Shown here: piece after piece, positions 15,362-25,158 of the stretch
Layout of the letters: each line of letters begins with the position of its first letter
Position numbering within the stretch: the first letter of the stretch is position 1
Source of the DNA: Hyphomonadaceae bacterium
Lineage (GTDB): Bacteria; Pseudomonadota; Alphaproteobacteria; Caulobacterales; Aquidulcibacteraceae
Length of the DNA: 41,606 bases
Direction of reading: 5' to 3'
NCBI GenBank assembly: GCA_019753105.1
Contig: JAIELJ010000016.1
Location: forward strand, 1 to 41,606
Translations under genes and position numbers: made by a program
Notes under the pieces: model-generated
Databases searched by the model: none
Seen by the model: the letters and a program-made list of their open reading frames with translations, nothing else
Told to the model about the DNA's origin: nothing

Positions 15362-16087
15362 TCAGCGAAGCTCGAACACGACGGTGACACTACTCCGATT
15401 ATCCAACTCGCCGGGGCTGATGGCCCCGGCGCTTTGTTCATTGGCGCGCACTTCGACGGCGGCATAATCCATACGGCGCCCATCCATCAGCACTGGCGGC
15501 ACGACACCGCCCGGCTCCGTGATCGACAGCACCCGCGCCACGCGCATGCCCGCCGCCTCCGCGTAGCGATCCGCACGCTGGCGCGCCCTCTCCACCGCTT
15601 GCGCTCGCGCCGTGTCGAGCGAGGCTTCTTCATCGAGATAGGTGAACTGGATGCCTTGCAGCTCATTGGCGCCATCAGAGACGGTCGCATCGATGAGGGC
15701 GCTTATGGCGGTTAGGTCGCGCACACGGATCGAGATCGTGTTGCGGCTTTGGTAGCCGGTGATGCGCGGTGCGGCGTTGCGTGGATAGGCATAGATCGGC
15801 TCAAGCCCGTAGCCGACCGTCTGCACTTCGCTCTCTTCAACCCCAGCCGCGCGCACGGCGGCCATGATGCCCTCCATGCGCGTCGCCTGCGCGGCCTGCG
15901 CCTCACGCGCCGTAGCGCCCCGCGCCAGCACGCCCAGCGTAACGACGGCAAGGTCCGGCGCAGTCCGCGTCGTTGAGGTGGCGTGGACCGTCAGCAGAGT
16001 AGGCGTACGCTCACCGCAGGCGGCGACGAGTGAGAGAGCGAGAACCAGCGCACCGGCGCCCATCAATCGGAGTCGAGCAAATCGCAT
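15362..16087 (-). CDS. SIMPL-domain (DUF541) lipoprotein
   Basis: A 241-residue exported protein. The N-terminus has a signal sequence with a lipobox, LVAAC (Cys at about residue 24), so it is probably lipid-anchored. The rest matches the SIMPL/DUF541 domain: VHATSTTRTAPDLAVVTLGV, YQSRNTISIRVRDL, ALIDATVSDGANELQGIQF and RAQAVERARQRADRYAEAAG. Members form ring oligomers in the envelope, with links to stress tolerance, but the biochemical role is unclear. AGGGAGG precedes the ATG at 16085-16087. It converges with the GST gene, with only 4 bases between stops. Confidence 0.88.
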   Translation of the reverse strand: MRFARLRLMGAGALVLALSLVAACGERTPTLLTVHATSTTRTAPDLAVVTLGVLARGATAREAQAAQATRMEGIMAAVRAAGVEESEVQTVGYGLEPIYAYPRNAAPRITGYQSRNTISIRVRDLTAISALIDATVSDGANELQGIQFTYLDEEASLDTARAQAVERARQRADRYAEAAGMRVARVLSITEPGGVVPPVLMDGRRMDYAAVEVRANEQSAGAISPGELDNRSSVTVVFELR

Positions 16088-16158
16088 TATGGCCTCCCTT
16101 TTTGAGACGGCCCTAATCCTCGCTCACGGCAAAATACGGGCTTATCGGCGGCAAGGCG

Positions 16159-16866
16159 CTATTGCGGTTTCGCCGGGATATTGAGGCCACGTTGCACCGC
16201 CGGTCGCGCTAGCGCGCGTTCTAGCCAAGCGGGTGTGTGTTTCAGCGCATCGAACTCAACAAGCTCACGCGCGCCGTAATAGCCGATCAGATTGCGCACC
16301 GGGCCGATCATGGCGATGTCGGCGATGGTGAAATCGTCACCCATGATCCAAGTACGACCATCCAAACGCGCATCGACAACATCAAGCAAGCGCCGACTCT
16401 CGGCCACATAGCGGTCGAGCGGGCGCTTATCTTCGATCTCGCGGCCATCGAACTTATGGAAGTAGCCGAGCTGCCCGAAGATCGGCCCGACGCCCGCAAT
16501 CTGAAACGCCAGCCATTGGATCGTCTCATAACGCAGCGCTGGATCGCGCGGCAGCAACGCGCCCGCCTTCTCCGCGAGATACAAGAGGATCGCGCCAGAC
16601 TCGAACAGCGCCAGCGGGTTCCCGCCCGGTCCGTTCGGATCGATGATCGCCGGAATCTTTCCGTACGGATTGAGCGAGCGAAACTCCGGCGTCTTCTGAT
16701 CCTGCCTGCCGAAATCGACATAGTGCGGCTCGTAAGGCAGGCCGAGCTCCTCAAGCGCGATCGAAACCTTCACGCCGTTCGGCGTCGTCAGCGAATAGAG
16801 CTGAATGCGGTCGGGATGCTGTGCTGGCCAGCGTTGCGTGATTGGGAAATGAGAGAGATCGCCCAT
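16159..16866 (-). CDS. Glutathione S-transferase, YfcG/YghU (nu-class) type
   Basis: A 235-residue GST with YSLTTPNGVKVSIALEELGL, the YfcG/YghU signature in which a Thr-x-Asn motif replaces the catalytic Ser/Tyr. It is followed by LNPYGKIPAIIDP, LFESGAILLYLAEK and C-terminal FTIADIAMIGPVRN. Such enzymes reduce disulphides of glutathione. It lies between fusA and the SIMPL gene on the same strand, but the fusA terminator lies between, so it needs its own promoter. No clear ribosome-binding site is seen before the ATG at 16864-16866. Confidence 0.9.
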   Translation of the reverse strand: MGDLSHFPITQRWPAQHPDRIQLYSLTTPNGVKVSIALEELGLPYEPHYVDFGRQDQKTPEFRSLNPYGKIPAIIDPNGPGGNPLALFESGAILLYLAEKAGALLPRDPALRYETIQWLAFQIAGVGPIFGQLGYFHKFDGREIEDKRPLDRYVAESRRLLDVVDARLDGRTWIMGDDFTIADIAMIGPVRNLIGYYGARELVEFDALKHTPAWLERALARPAVQRGLNIPAKPQ

Positions 16867-16921
16867 GAATGGGATTTAGGATGCACGCTGCATCGCTTCC
16901 AGGCGCGCCAGAGCGACGCAA

Positions 16922-16955
16922 AGCAAAAAGGGCCGCCCTTCCGGAGCGGCCCTTT
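16922..16955 (-). terminator. Terminator of the str operon after fusA
   Basis: Arms AAAGGGCCGC (16927-16936) and GCGGCCCTTT (16946-16955) form a 10-base stem. In the minus direction it is followed by TT then GCTTTG, with the T-run partly inside the stem. It lies 22 bases after the fusA stop and separates fusA from the GST gene. Confidence 0.85.
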
Positions 16956-16977
16956 CGCATTTCGTATCGCGTCGCGC

Positions 16978-19059
16978 TTAAGCGCGGAGCTTCGCGAGGA
17001 CGTCTTGCGCGACGGCCTTCGGCACTTCTTCGTAGTGCGAGAATTCCATCACGTAGGACGCGCGGCCCTGTGAGAACGAGCGCAGCGTGTTGACGTAGCC
17101 GAACATGTTGGCGAGCGGGACCATCGCGTTGATGATCGTCGCGTTGCCGCGCATGTCCTGGCCTTGGATCATGCCACGGCGCGAGTTCAAGTCGCCGATG
17201 ACCGAGCCGACATATTCTTCCGGGCTCGTGACTTCGACCTTCATGACCGGCTCGAGCAGACGCGGATCGCCCTTTTCCTTCAGTTCGCGGAACGCAGCTT
17301 GCGCGGCGATCTGGAACGTCAGGACGTTGGAGTCGACGTCGTGATACTTGCCGTCGATCAGGCGCGCAGCGACGTCAATGACCGGGAAGCCGGCGAGCAA
17401 GCCGTTTTCCTTGGCCATGTTGAGGCCCTTTTCGACGCCCGGAACGTATTCCTTCGGCACGTTGCCGCCGATGATCTTGTTCTCGAACTTGAAGCCCGAA
17501 CCCGGTTCACCCGGCTCGAACTCGATCTTCACTTCGGCGAACTGGCCCGAACCGCCGGTTTGCTTCTTGTGGGTGTAGAGAATGGTCGCGGCGCGGCCGA
17601 GCTTCTCGCGGTACGCAACCTGTGGCGCACCAACGTTGGCTTCGACTTTGTAGGTGCGACGCAGGATGTCGATTTTGATGTCGAGGTGGAGTTCGCCCAT
17701 CCCCTTCAGGATGGTCTGACCCGACTCTTGATCGGTCGACACGCGGAAAGACGGATCTTCCGCAGCCAGCTTCGCCAGTGCTACGCCCAGCTTTTCCTGA
17801 TCGGCCTTCGACTTCGGCTCAACCGCCACTTCGATAACCGGCTCCGGGAATTCCATGCGCTCGAGGATGACCGGCTTGTTCGGATCGCAGAGCGTGTCGC
17901 CCGTGCGGACTTCCTTCAAACCAGCCAAAGCGACGATGTCGCCGGCGTAGGCTTCCTTGATGTCTTCGCGGTTGTTGGCGTGCATCAGCAGCATGCGGCC
18001 GGCGCGCTCTTTCTTGTCGCGCGTCGAGTTCAGCAAGCTGTCGCCGGCGTTCAGAACGCCAGAATAGATGCGGCAGAACGTGATCGTGCCGACGAACGGG
18101 TCGTCCATGATCTTGAACGCGAGCAGCGAGAGCGGCTCGGAGTCGCTCGACGGACGCGTCAGTTCTTTTTCCGGGTCGTCCATGTCGACGCCCTTGATCG
18201 CCGGGCGATCAAGCGGGTTCGGCAAATAGTCGACGACGGCGTCGAGCAGCGGCTGGACACCCTTGTTCTTGAACGCCGAGCCCAAAAGCATCGGGTACCA
18301 AGCAGCCTTCAGAACCGCGAGGCGGATCAGGCGCTTCAGCGTGGGGACGTCCGGCTCGTTACCATCGAGGTAAGCGGCCATGACATCGTCGTCCATTTCG
18401 ACGGCGGCTTCGACAAGTGCCGCACGATACTCGGCGGCCTTGTCCTTCAGATCGTCCGGGATATCGACATAGTCGAACTTCGCGCCGAGGCTCTCATCCT
18501 TCCAGATGATCGCGCGCATTTCGACGAGATCGACCAGGCCCTTGAAGCCCGACTCGATGCCGATCGGCAGTTGCAGCGGCACCGGACGCGCGCCGAGGCG
18601 CTTCTTGATGTCTTCGACGCACATGTAAAAGTCGGCGCCGGTCTTATCCATTTTGTTGGCGAAGATGATGCGCGGAACCTTGTACTTGTCGCCTTGGCGC
18701 CAAACGGTTTCGGTCTGCGGCTCAACGCCTTGGTTGCCGTCGAGCACGACGACAGCGCCGTCAAGCACGCGAAGCGAGCGCTCGACTTCGATCGTGAAGT
18801 CGACGTGGCCGGGGGTGTCGATGATGTTCAGGCGCTTGTCGTTCCAGAACGTCGTCGTGGCAGCCGACGTGATGGTGATGCCGCGCTCTTGCTCTTGTTC
18901 CATCCAGTCCATGGTGGCTGCGCCATCGTGGACTTCGCCGATCTTGTGCGACTTGCCGCTGTAAAACAGAATCCGCTCGGTCGTCGTCGTCTTGCCGGCA
19001 TCGATGTGAGCCATGATGCCGAAGTTGCGGTAGTCTTCGATTTTGTACTGACGAGGCAT
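16978..19059 (-). CDS. fusA: Elongation factor G
   Basis: EF-G is the ribosomal translocase GTPase and also splits ribosomes with RRF. The 693-residue protein has G1 [15 protein letters not shown], switch [12 protein letters not shown]3 DTPGHVDF, G4 [10 protein letters not shown], and the EF-G domains II-V, ending with [22 protein letters not shown]. Length and motifs are normal. It is the third gene of rpsL-rpsG-fusA. tuf, which usually follows, is absent; a terminator and a GST gene lie there instead. Confidence 0.99.
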   Translation of the reverse strand: MPRQYKIEDYRNFGIMAHIDAGKTTTTERILFYSGKSHKIGEVHDGAATMDWMEQEQERGITITSAATTTFWNDKRLNIIDTPGHVDFTIEVERSLRVLDGAVVVLDGNQGVEPQTETVWRQGDKYKVPRIIFANKMDKTGADFYMCVEDIKKRLGARPVPLQLPIGIESGFKGLVDLVEMRAIIWKDESLGAKFDYVDIPDDLKDKAAEYRAALVEAAVEMDDDVMAAYLDGNEPDVPTLKRLIRLAVLKAAWYPMLLGSAFKNKGVQPLLDAVVDYLPNPLDRPAIKGVDMDDPEKELTRPSSDSEPLSLLAFKIMDDPFVGTITFCRIYSGVLNAGDSLLNSTRDKKERAGRMLLMHANNREDIKEAYAGDIVALAGLKEVRTGDTLCDPNKPVILERMEFPEPVIEVAVEPKSKADQEKLGVALAKLAAEDPSFRVSTDQESGQTILKGMGELHLDIKIDILRRTYKVEANVGAPQVAYREKLGRAATILYTHKKQTGGSGQFAEVKIEFEPGEPGSGFKFENKIIGGNVPKEYVPGVEKGLNMAKENGLLAGFPVIDVAARLIDGKYHDVDSNVLTFQIAAQAAFRELKEKGDPRLLEPVMKVEVTSPEEYVGSVIGDLNSRRGMIQGQDMRGNATIINAMVPLANMFGYVNTLRSFSQGRASYVMEFSHYEEVPKAVAQDVLAKLRA

Positions 19060-19080
19060 GACAATTCTGTCCGTGTGTTT

Positions 19081-19137
19081 GATCGCCCGGCGTCTTTCGA
19101 GGCCGGGTTTAGACCGGCGTCAAAAGCGCCGGCGATC
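19081..19137 (-). promoter_or_regulatory. Structured rpsG-fusA intergenic spacer
   Basis: The 86-base gap between rpsG and fusA contains outer arms GATCGCC (19081-19087) and GGCGATC (19131-19137), with further CCGG/GGCG complementarity inside. The mRNA could fold into a branched hairpin just before the fusA ribosome-binding site. It may tune fusA translation or mRNA processing; no protein binding site is known to me for this shape. Confidence 0.35.
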
Positions 19138-19145
19138 CGTTTGGA

Positions 19146-19616
19146 TTACCAGCGGTAGTGTGAGAACGCGCGGTTGGCTTCAGCCATCCGGTGCGTGTCT
19201 TCGCGCTTCTTCACCGCGTTGCCGCGGTTGTTCGATGCATCGATGAGCTCGCCGGCGAGACGCTCTTGCATCGTGTTTTCGTTGCGAGCGCGCGCAGCGC
19301 CCACGAGCCAGCGGATCGCCAGAGCTTGGCGGCGTTCGGGGCGAACTTCGACCGGAACCTGATAGGTCGCGCCACCGACGCGGCGCGAGCGCACTTCGAT
19401 CGACGGAGCGACGTTGCCGAGCGCGTCGTGAAACACTTCGATCGACGGACGCTTCAGCTTCGCTTCGACCGTATCCATCGCGCCGTAAACGATCTGCTCG
19501 GCGGCGCTCTTCTTACCTTCGTACATGATGTAGTTCATGAACTTGGTCAGAACGAGATCGCCATGAACGGGATCGGGCAAAACTTGGCGCGGCTCGGCGC
19601 GGTGACGGCGTGACAT
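19146..19616 (-). CDS. rpsG: 30S ribosomal protein S7
   Basis: S7 organises the 3' major domain of 16S rRNA and lies at the E site. The 156-residue product has the usual [20 protein letters not shown] start, [37 protein letters not shown], and the end [13 protein letters not shown]. It lies 10 bases after rpsL. Length is normal for the short S7 form. Confidence 0.99.
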   Translation of the reverse strand: MSRRHRAEPRQVLPDPVHGDLVLTKFMNYIMYEGKKSAAEQIVYGAMDTVEAKLKRPSIEVFHDALGNVAPSIEVRSRRVGGATYQVPVEVRPERRQALAIRWLVGAARARNENTMQERLAGELIDASNNRGNAVKKREDTHRMAEANRAFSHYRW

Positions 19617-19626
19617 TCTCTAATCC

Positions 19627-19998
19627 TTATTTCGGTCGTTTGGCGCCATAGAGCGAACGGCGCTTGCGGCGATCCTTGACGCCTTGCGTATCGAGCACAC
19701 CGCGCAGGATGTGATAGCGAACGCCCGGCAAGTCCTTCACGCGGCCGCCGCGGATGAGCACAACGGAGTGCTCCTGCAGATTGTGGCCTTCGCCCGGGAT
19801 GTAGCACACGGCTTCGATGCCGGTGGTCAGACGAACCTTGGCGACCTTCCGGAGCGCCGAGTTCGGCTTCTTCGGGGTCGTCGTATAGACGCGGGTGCAA
19901 ACGCCACGGCGCTGCGGCGACGCTTTCAGCGCCGGCGACTTGTTGCGCACCGGCTTCGGGTGCCGCGGCTTGCGGATCAGCTGGTTGATCGTCGGCAT
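19627..19998 (-). CDS. rpsL: 30S ribosomal protein S12
   Basis: S12 lies at the decoding centre. The 123-residue protein starts [12 protein letters not shown] at ATG 19996-19998; an upstream in-frame extension to 20076 is not family-like. Conserved [12 protein letters not shown] and [14 protein letters not shown] loops are intact. The lysines where streptomycin-resistance substitutions usually occur (equivalent to E. coli K42 and K87) are unchanged, predicting the wild-type, drug-sensitive ribosomal form. It is the first gene of the str operon; the 19999-20169 upstream stretch must hold its promoter, but no convincing -35/-10 pair was found. Confidence 0.98.
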   Translation of the reverse strand: MPTINQLIRKPRHPKPVRNKSPALKASPQRRGVCTRVYTTTPKKPNSALRKVAKVRLTTGIEAVCYIPGEGHNLQEHSVVLIRGGRVKDLPGVRYHILRGVLDTQGVKDRRKRRSLYGAKRPK

Positions 19999-20169
19999 TT
20001 CGCCTTTAGCCCTCTTGTCTTCCAAACTCGAACAGCGCGCCAAGCGGCCCTTTTGGGATCCGCATCCGGCGCGCAAAAAATAGTGCCAATCGGCGGGGCA
20101 ACGCGGGTTAAGGCTGCAGCCGTTCCGAATGAAGGCTGGTCTCTAGCGACCGCCCCCAGCGAGGTCAAG

Positions 20170-21990
20170 CTAATCGCTGGCCGGAATGACGTCGAAAGCC
20201 ACGGTTAGCCGCTGATCGCCCTGATCAAAGCTCTGTGTGCCGTGCCAAACATAGGACGGGAACAGCACCAGCTTGCCCTCCTCCGGCTGGACCCAGCGTT
20301 CAGCGGGCAGATCAGGCGACAGATCGGGGTTGGTCTCGCCCATCTTGAACCAGCCCTGGCGGCTATCCCCGCCCACCGCTTCGGGCAGCTCGATATAGTA
20401 AGCCGAGCTGATCCAGCCGGCCGAGTGGGTGTGGTTGACGTGATAGCCGCCGCAGGCCAGCCGCACCGACCACGAGCCTGCGAAAGCGATCGCCTTTTGC
20501 CGCCGGCCATAGAACGGGTGGCTCGGATCGTCCGGCAGCGCCGCCACGAAGCTCATCACCGCGTCATGGAGGCTTTGCCGCAAACCTTGGATCAGCGGAT
20601 GCGGATCGGCGAACAGCGCGCCGAGCGTTTGCGTGCCGCCCGTCAAAGTCTGCCCGGACGGCGCCTGCTTGGTCAGATGTTTGGATTGCAGGTACGGCGC
20701 AAGTTCGCGGTGGAAGGCTTGGATATCCTTGAAGCCCTCCGGCGCACGCACGCTGATCACGCTAGTCAGCGCATCGTAATCGACCAATTTGCCGTACGCC
20801 TGCGCTTCGCCCAGCAAGCGCAGCAGCACTGACATGCGCGCGAGATTTTCCTGATCATACGGCGCAAGCGTGAGCGCGCGCGTTAGCGCATCGTGTGCGT
20901 CGCCGAGTTTAGCGTCGCGCACCAGAGCGTCGGCGTAGCTTGCCCAGGCGCGCTGATCCTTGGGCGCTAGATCGGCGGCGCGCTTGAAGCTCTCAGCCGC
21001 TTCCGCGAAACGCTGCGCGCCGAACAGGGTTTTGCCGAGCGCATCGTGGCTGGCGGGATTATCAGGCTCCAGCGAAAGCGCTTGGCGCGCATAGGTTTCC
21101 GCTTCTCCTAGCTGGCGCACGCGGATCAGTTGATTGGCGTACGCACGATGCAGCCCCGCATCCTGCGGCATGCGCTGGATCGCGTACGGATAGGACGCCA
21201 GCAGCCCCTGCTCGGCCGCTTCCCACGTCGTATCGTTCAGCGCTTCGTGGGCTTCGAGATAGTTTGGCTTGATCTCTATGGCTTGGCGGTAGGCGTTGAT
21301 CGCAGCCGCATGCGCGCCGGCGCGGCGCTCGACATTGCCGATGCCGAACCAGGATACGGCCTGTTGCGGCGCGCGTTGCACCGCCTCCTTGAACGCCGCG
21401 AGCGCTGCCGCATCGTCTTTCAGCGCTTCGTGCGCGATGCCCATATTGTGCGCGATGCTGGCGCTGCCGGGCTTCAGCGCAGCGGCGCGCTTTAGCGCTT
21501 CCAGCCCCTCAGCCGGCTCACCGGCGCGCACCAGGACATTGCCCAAAGCTTCGTGCGCTTCGCTCCGGTTTGGCGCGAGTTCAGCAGCGCGGCGGAGCGG
21601 CGTGAGCGCTTGCGCATACGCGCCCGCCGCATCGAGGCTGAGCCCCAGATTGAAGTGCGCGTCGAACAGATCCGGCTGCAACGCGACAGCTTGCGCAAAC
21701 GCGTCTTGCGCGCCGGCGAGATCGCCATTGGCTTTGCGTGCTGCGCCGAGAGAATTGTGCAGCGGCGCCGAGCGTGGCTGCAGGGCGACCGCCCGCTGCA
21801 GCAATGCCACCGCCTCCCCTGGCCGTCCGAGCTGGCGCGCGACGCCGCCGGCGACAGCCAGCAAATCCACGTCCTTGGGCGATGTCTTGAGCGCCGCCTG
21901 CAGGATCGCGTCGGCCTCGCGCGCTTGACCGCTGCGTAGCTTTTGCACGGCGGCGGCGAGCACGGCGTTGGGCGGCGATGCGGACGTCAT
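20170..21990 (-). CDS. TPR protein with C-terminal 2OG-Fe(II) oxygenase domain
   Basis: A 606-residue protein without a signal peptide. Residues about 10-390 are at least ten tetratricopeptide repeats (for example AHFNLGLSLDAAGAYAQALT and DALGKTLFGAQRFAEAAESF). The C-terminal 110 residues resemble the putative 2OG-Fe(II) oxygenase family found after bacterial TPRs: YHVNHTHSAGWISSAYYIEL carries likely metal-binding His residues, and GKLVLFPSYVWHGTQSF supplies the distal His, followed by RLTVAFDV with the 2-oxoglutarate-binding Arg. It may hydroxylate a peptide or protein recognised by the TPRs; the substrate is unknown. It lies 72 bases behind TBDR 3, beyond a terminator. The start is ATG 21988-21990. 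Confidence 0.85.
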   Translation of the reverse strand: MTSASPPNAVLAAAVQKLRSGQAREADAILQAALKTSPKDVDLLAVAGGVARQLGRPGEAVALLQRAVALQPRSAPLHNSLGAARKANGDLAGAQDAFAQAVALQPDLFDAHFNLGLSLDAAGAYAQALTPLRRAAELAPNRSEAHEALGNVLVRAGEPAEGLEALKRAAALKPGSASIAHNMGIAHEALKDDAAALAAFKEAVQRAPQQAVSWFGIGNVERRAGAHAAAINAYRQAIEIKPNYLEAHEALNDTTWEAAEQGLLASYPYAIQRMPQDAGLHRAYANQLIRVRQLGEAETYARQALSLEPDNPASHDALGKTLFGAQRFAEAAESFKRAADLAPKDQRAWASYADALVRDAKLGDAHDALTRALTLAPYDQENLARMSVLLRLLGEAQAYGKLVDYDALTSVISVRAPEGFKDIQAFHRELAPYLQSKHLTKQAPSGQTLTGGTQTLGALFADPHPLIQGLRQSLHDAVMSFVAALPDDPSHPFYGRRQKAIAFAGSWSVRLACGGYHVNHTHSAGWISSAYYIELPEAVGGDSRQGWFKMGETNPDLSPDLPAERWVQPEEGKLVLFPSYVWHGTQSFDQGDQRLTVAFDVIPASD

Positions 21991-22010
21991 CTTCGAGAAG
22001 TGCCTAAAGC

Positions 22011-22038
22011 AAAACGGCGGCTCTTTCGAGCCGCCGTT
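22011..22038 (-). terminator. Terminator of TBDR 3
   Basis: An 11-base stem AACGGCGGCTC (22013-22023) / GAGCCGCCGTT (22028-22038) with a TTTC loop is followed on the minus strand by TTGCTTT. It lies 24 bases after the TBDR 3 stop. Confidence 0.85.
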
Positions 22039-22062
22039 CGCTTACTCCGAAAAGTGCGGAGA

Positions 22063-25000
22063 TTAGTTGCGGAGGCGCAAGCCAACGCGGAAGGAGCGAC
22101 CCAGCTGATCGTAGCTGGAACCGTCCGTGTTGAACTGGCCGAACGCTTGAGCTGCCAAGAAGACCGGCGGCTCTTCGTCGAGCAGGTTGTCGATGCTGCC
22201 AGAGATCGAAACGTTGTCGTTCAGATCGTAGCGAGCGCCGAGCGTCCACTGCTGGTAGGGCTCAATCGTATCGTTGTCGCCGATACCAAGCGAGGCGCCT
22301 TCCAGTTCGGACTCCCAGGTCCAACGCAGCAGGAGCGACAGGGCGTCGCGATCCCACGTGAACGTCGTCGCTGCGGTGTACTCGTTGAACGCACCACCGA
22401 TACCGCCCGAAACTTGGCCGATGCCCGCGAAGGCGCCGGTGGCTTCGTCGTACCAGGTGACCAGCGTGGCAACGCCGACCGTGCCGATACCGTCGATATC
22501 GTGGCTCCAACGGATGTTGTAGTCGATACCGCTGATCTCCGAGTGGCCCGCGAAGTTGGCGCGGGTCTGGTCGACCGAGATGATCTGGCCCGACGCGTTA
22601 CGCGGAGCGAGATCGCAGTCACCGCCGCCCAAGCCGAGATCGGTCAAGCAGCCGTTATAGATGCTTGCGATCGAGCGGAGCGCGATCTGGTCTTGCAGAT
22701 CGAGGTTGAACCAGTCGATCGACAGAGCCAGACGGCCAATCGGGAACCAATCCGGGTTGAACACGACACCAGCCGTGTACGAGTCGGCGATTTCCGGTTG
22801 CAGGCCAGCGGTACCCGTTTGGAACGCTTCAACCTGGTTGTTCGACTGCTGGTAGGTGTACGGACCACCGCCCGAACCCGGGAAGGCAGAACCGCCAGCC
22901 GCGAACCAAGCCGTGCAGACCGCATCCCGCTGCGTCTGAGCCGCGCCTGCCAACGAGTTGATGATCGTGGCCGAGCACGGGTCAGAGTGCGCCGGGAAGT
23001 TCTGGTCGCCGCCTTGGAACAGTTCGAACGCCGTCGGCGCGCGAACCGAGCGGTTGTAGATACCGCGGAACGTCAGCCACTCGACCGGGGCATACTCCAG
23101 ACCGGCCTTGTAGGTGTCGGTCCGACCAGCGCCAGTGGAGTAATCCGAGAACCGATAGCCGCCTTCGAAGCCGAGATAGTGCGCAAACGGCTGGTTGGAG
23201 ATGATCGGGAGCGTGAACTCGCCATACACTTCCATCACGTCGTAGCGACCCGAGATCGAAGACTGCGCGTTGAACCCGAAGATGTCGCCGGCTTCCTTGG
23301 CAGCGTCAGCACGCTGTTGCAGTTCTTCCTGACGATATTCGACACCGACGGCGAAGCCGATCGGGCCCGCGCCCCACAGATCCCAGCCATCGCCGGCGAC
23401 ATAGGCGCCGACAATGCTGCGTTCGTAGATTGTAGTGTCGGTCGTGTTCACGCCGATGAAGTTGATCATCGCATCGCTGAACGTGTCCCAACCCAGCGGG
23501 TTGTTCGAGGTGCCGGTGGCCGTGAAGGTCGCGCCGAGACGGTTCGGGAACGGGCAGCCCGGCAGAGCCGAAACCGGCGCCGCTTGGTTGACCAGGGTGG
23601 TCGTGCCGCAGGCATTGATCAGCTGGTTGATCGCCGTCTTGCCGACGTTGTTCTCCGCGTACACGCTGGTAAAGTTGCGCGCGTACGAAGCGAACGCTTC
23701 CCAATCCAGTTCGGAGTTCGGGAACGTGCCCCGCAGACCGCCTGTGACGCCGATGGCGTTGGTTTCGGCCGTACCGACGCGGAGACCGCCTTGGTTCGGA
23801 CGAATGTTCATCGTCAGCGTGCGCTGGTCGAGGTTGCCGCCATATTCCAGGTTCAACAGCGCGAGCAATTGCGCGTTGGCCGTGACGTACGGGTTGACAA
23901 CCGTCGTGCCAGGGTTGCGATCGAGGTCGACGTTCACCGTCAGGCCCGTCACCGGGGTGGCGGCGAGCTGCTGTTGCGAACGCGAGTTGGTGTAGGTCGC
24001 TTCCACGAACGCGGCGACCGCGTCGTTGATCTCGTACTCACCAAACGCCGCAATGTTGATGCGCTCGTTTTCGAGGATCAGGAAGTTATCCGGCGCGAAG
24101 TCGTAGCGATCGCTGCGGTTGGTGATGTTGCCTTGGCCCGAAACCGTCGGAACGGCGCAGTTTTGGAACGGCTGGATGCCGCCCGCGGCGGAGAAGCGGA
24201 TCGGGCTATTCAGACCGCTGGCAGCCCCGGTGTTCTGGACGCCGTTGGCCGGGTTGCAATCGTTGTCCAGCGTAAGGCCGGTAACGGTGGCAATATCAAC
24301 CACGCGGAAGCCGCCCGGCGTAGTCACCGAGGCCCATGGGGCGGTACCGGAGCCGCCTGGGTTCACGAGCGAGTAGTTGGCGTTCGGGACGAAGTCCGGA
24401 CCAACCAGTTCGACTTCGTTCGTCGTCAGGTTCAGGTAAGCGGCGCGTGCGTTGGCCGACCACCAGCGAGCCGTCGCCGGCTCGGAGTCACGCGAGTAGT
24501 AACCCGCGAACAGGGTGATGTGGCCGCGGCCGTCGGCGAAGGGCGTGCCCATCGAGACGTCGAACGCGTATTCCGGCGCGATGCCGTCTTCCGCTTGGCC
24601 GTAGGAGATGTTGGCTTCCATGCCTTCGAAATCGTCACGAAGGATGAAGTTGATGGCACCGGCAACGGCGTCTGCGCCGTACACGGACGAGGCGCCGCCC
24701 GTGATCAGTTCGACGCGCTCGATGAGAGCGGCTGGGATCGTGTTCAAGTCGACCGCGCCAGAGCGGTCAGACGGGTTGGCGCGACGGCCATTGATCAGGA
24801 TCAGCGTCCGGCCCGGGCCAAGGCCGCGAAGGTCGGCGGTGGCGAAGCCGTTCAGCGACGGGTTGTTCGAGGTAACCGTCAGGCCCGGCACGACTTGCGG
24901 CAGGGTGTTGATCAGTTCTTCGACGTTGATCGTGCCCGTGAGCGAGATTTCCTCGGCGCCGACCGTTGCGATCGGGCTGGTGGTTTGGAAGTCACGTTGA

Positions 25001-25158
25001 CGGATACGCGTGCCGGTAACGACAATCGCTTCTTCTGCTTCTTCTTCGTCTTGGGCGAACGCCGGAGCGTTCATGGCGCCCAGAGCCGAGAGCGACGCGC
25101 CGAGCACGAGAGCGCTCTTAGCAACGGTCTTTCCCAAGCCTGCTTTTTTGGAACTCAT
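22063..25158 (-). CDS. Large TonB-dependent receptor (TBDR 3)
   Basis: A 1031-residue outer-membrane receptor with a signal peptide ending NAPAFAQ, an acidic TonB-box region (DEEEAEEAIVVTGTRIRQRD), a plug with LRGLGPGRTLILINGRRANP and GGASSVYGADAVAGAINFIL, and a C-terminal RSFRVGLRLRN. The SSVYGADAVAGAINF pattern marks the large receptor class expanded in Caulobacterales, sphingomonads and xanthomonads, often used for carbohydrates, peptides or other organics. Four Cys pairs in the barrel loops may form disulphides. The start at ATG 25156-25158 is supported by GGGGG before it; a longer frame is rejected. Codon choice is highly biased, so the protein is probably abundant. No neighbouring degradation gene indicates the ligand. 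Confidence 0.94.
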   Translation of the reverse strand: MSSKKAGLGKTVAKSALVLGASLSALGAMNAPAFAQDEEEAEEAIVVTGTRIRQRDFQTTSPIATVGAEEISLTGTINVEELINTLPQVVPGLTVTSNNPSLNGFATADLRGLGPGRTLILINGRRANPSDRSGAVDLNTIPAALIERVELITGGASSVYGADAVAGAINFILRDDFEGMEANISYGQAEDGIAPEYAFDVSMGTPFADGRGHITLFAGYYSRDSEPATARWWSANARAAYLNLTTNEVELVGPDFVPNANYSLVNPGGSGTAPWASVTTPGGFRVVDIATVTGLTLDNDCNPANGVQNTGAASGLNSPIRFSAAGGIQPFQNCAVPTVSGQGNITNRSDRYDFAPDNFLILENERINIAAFGEYEINDAVAAFVEATYTNSRSQQQLAATPVTGLTVNVDLDRNPGTTVVNPYVTANAQLLALLNLEYGGNLDQRTLTMNIRPNQGGLRVGTAETNAIGVTGGLRGTFPNSELDWEAFASYARNFTSVYAENNVGKTAINQLINACGTTTLVNQAAPVSALPGCPFPNRLGATFTATGTSNNPLGWDTFSDAMINFIGVNTTDTTIYERSIVGAYVAGDGWDLWGAGPIGFAVGVEYRQEELQQRADAAKEAGDIFGFNAQSSISGRYDVMEVYGEFTLPIISNQPFAHYLGFEGGYRFSDYSTGAGRTDTYKAGLEYAPVEWLTFRGIYNRSVRAPTAFELFQGGDQNFPAHSDPCSATIINSLAGAAQTQRDAVCTAWFAAGGSAFPGSGGGPYTYQQSNNQVEAFQTGTAGLQPEIADSYTAGVVFNPDWFPIGRLALSIDWFNLDLQDQIALRSIASIYNGCLTDLGLGGGDCDLAPRNASGQIISVDQTRANFAGHSEISGIDYNIRWSHDIDGIGTVGVATLVTWYDEATGAFAGIGQVSGGIGGAFNEYTAATTFTWDRDALSLLLRWTWESELEGASLGIGDNDTIEPYQQWTLGARYDLNDNVSISGSIDNLLDEEPPVFLAAQAFGQFNTDGSSYDQLGRSFRVGLRLRN

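Noticed and set aside
17164-19158. 664-residue plus-strand frame opposite fusA
   Set aside because: Antisense to fusA; no family features.
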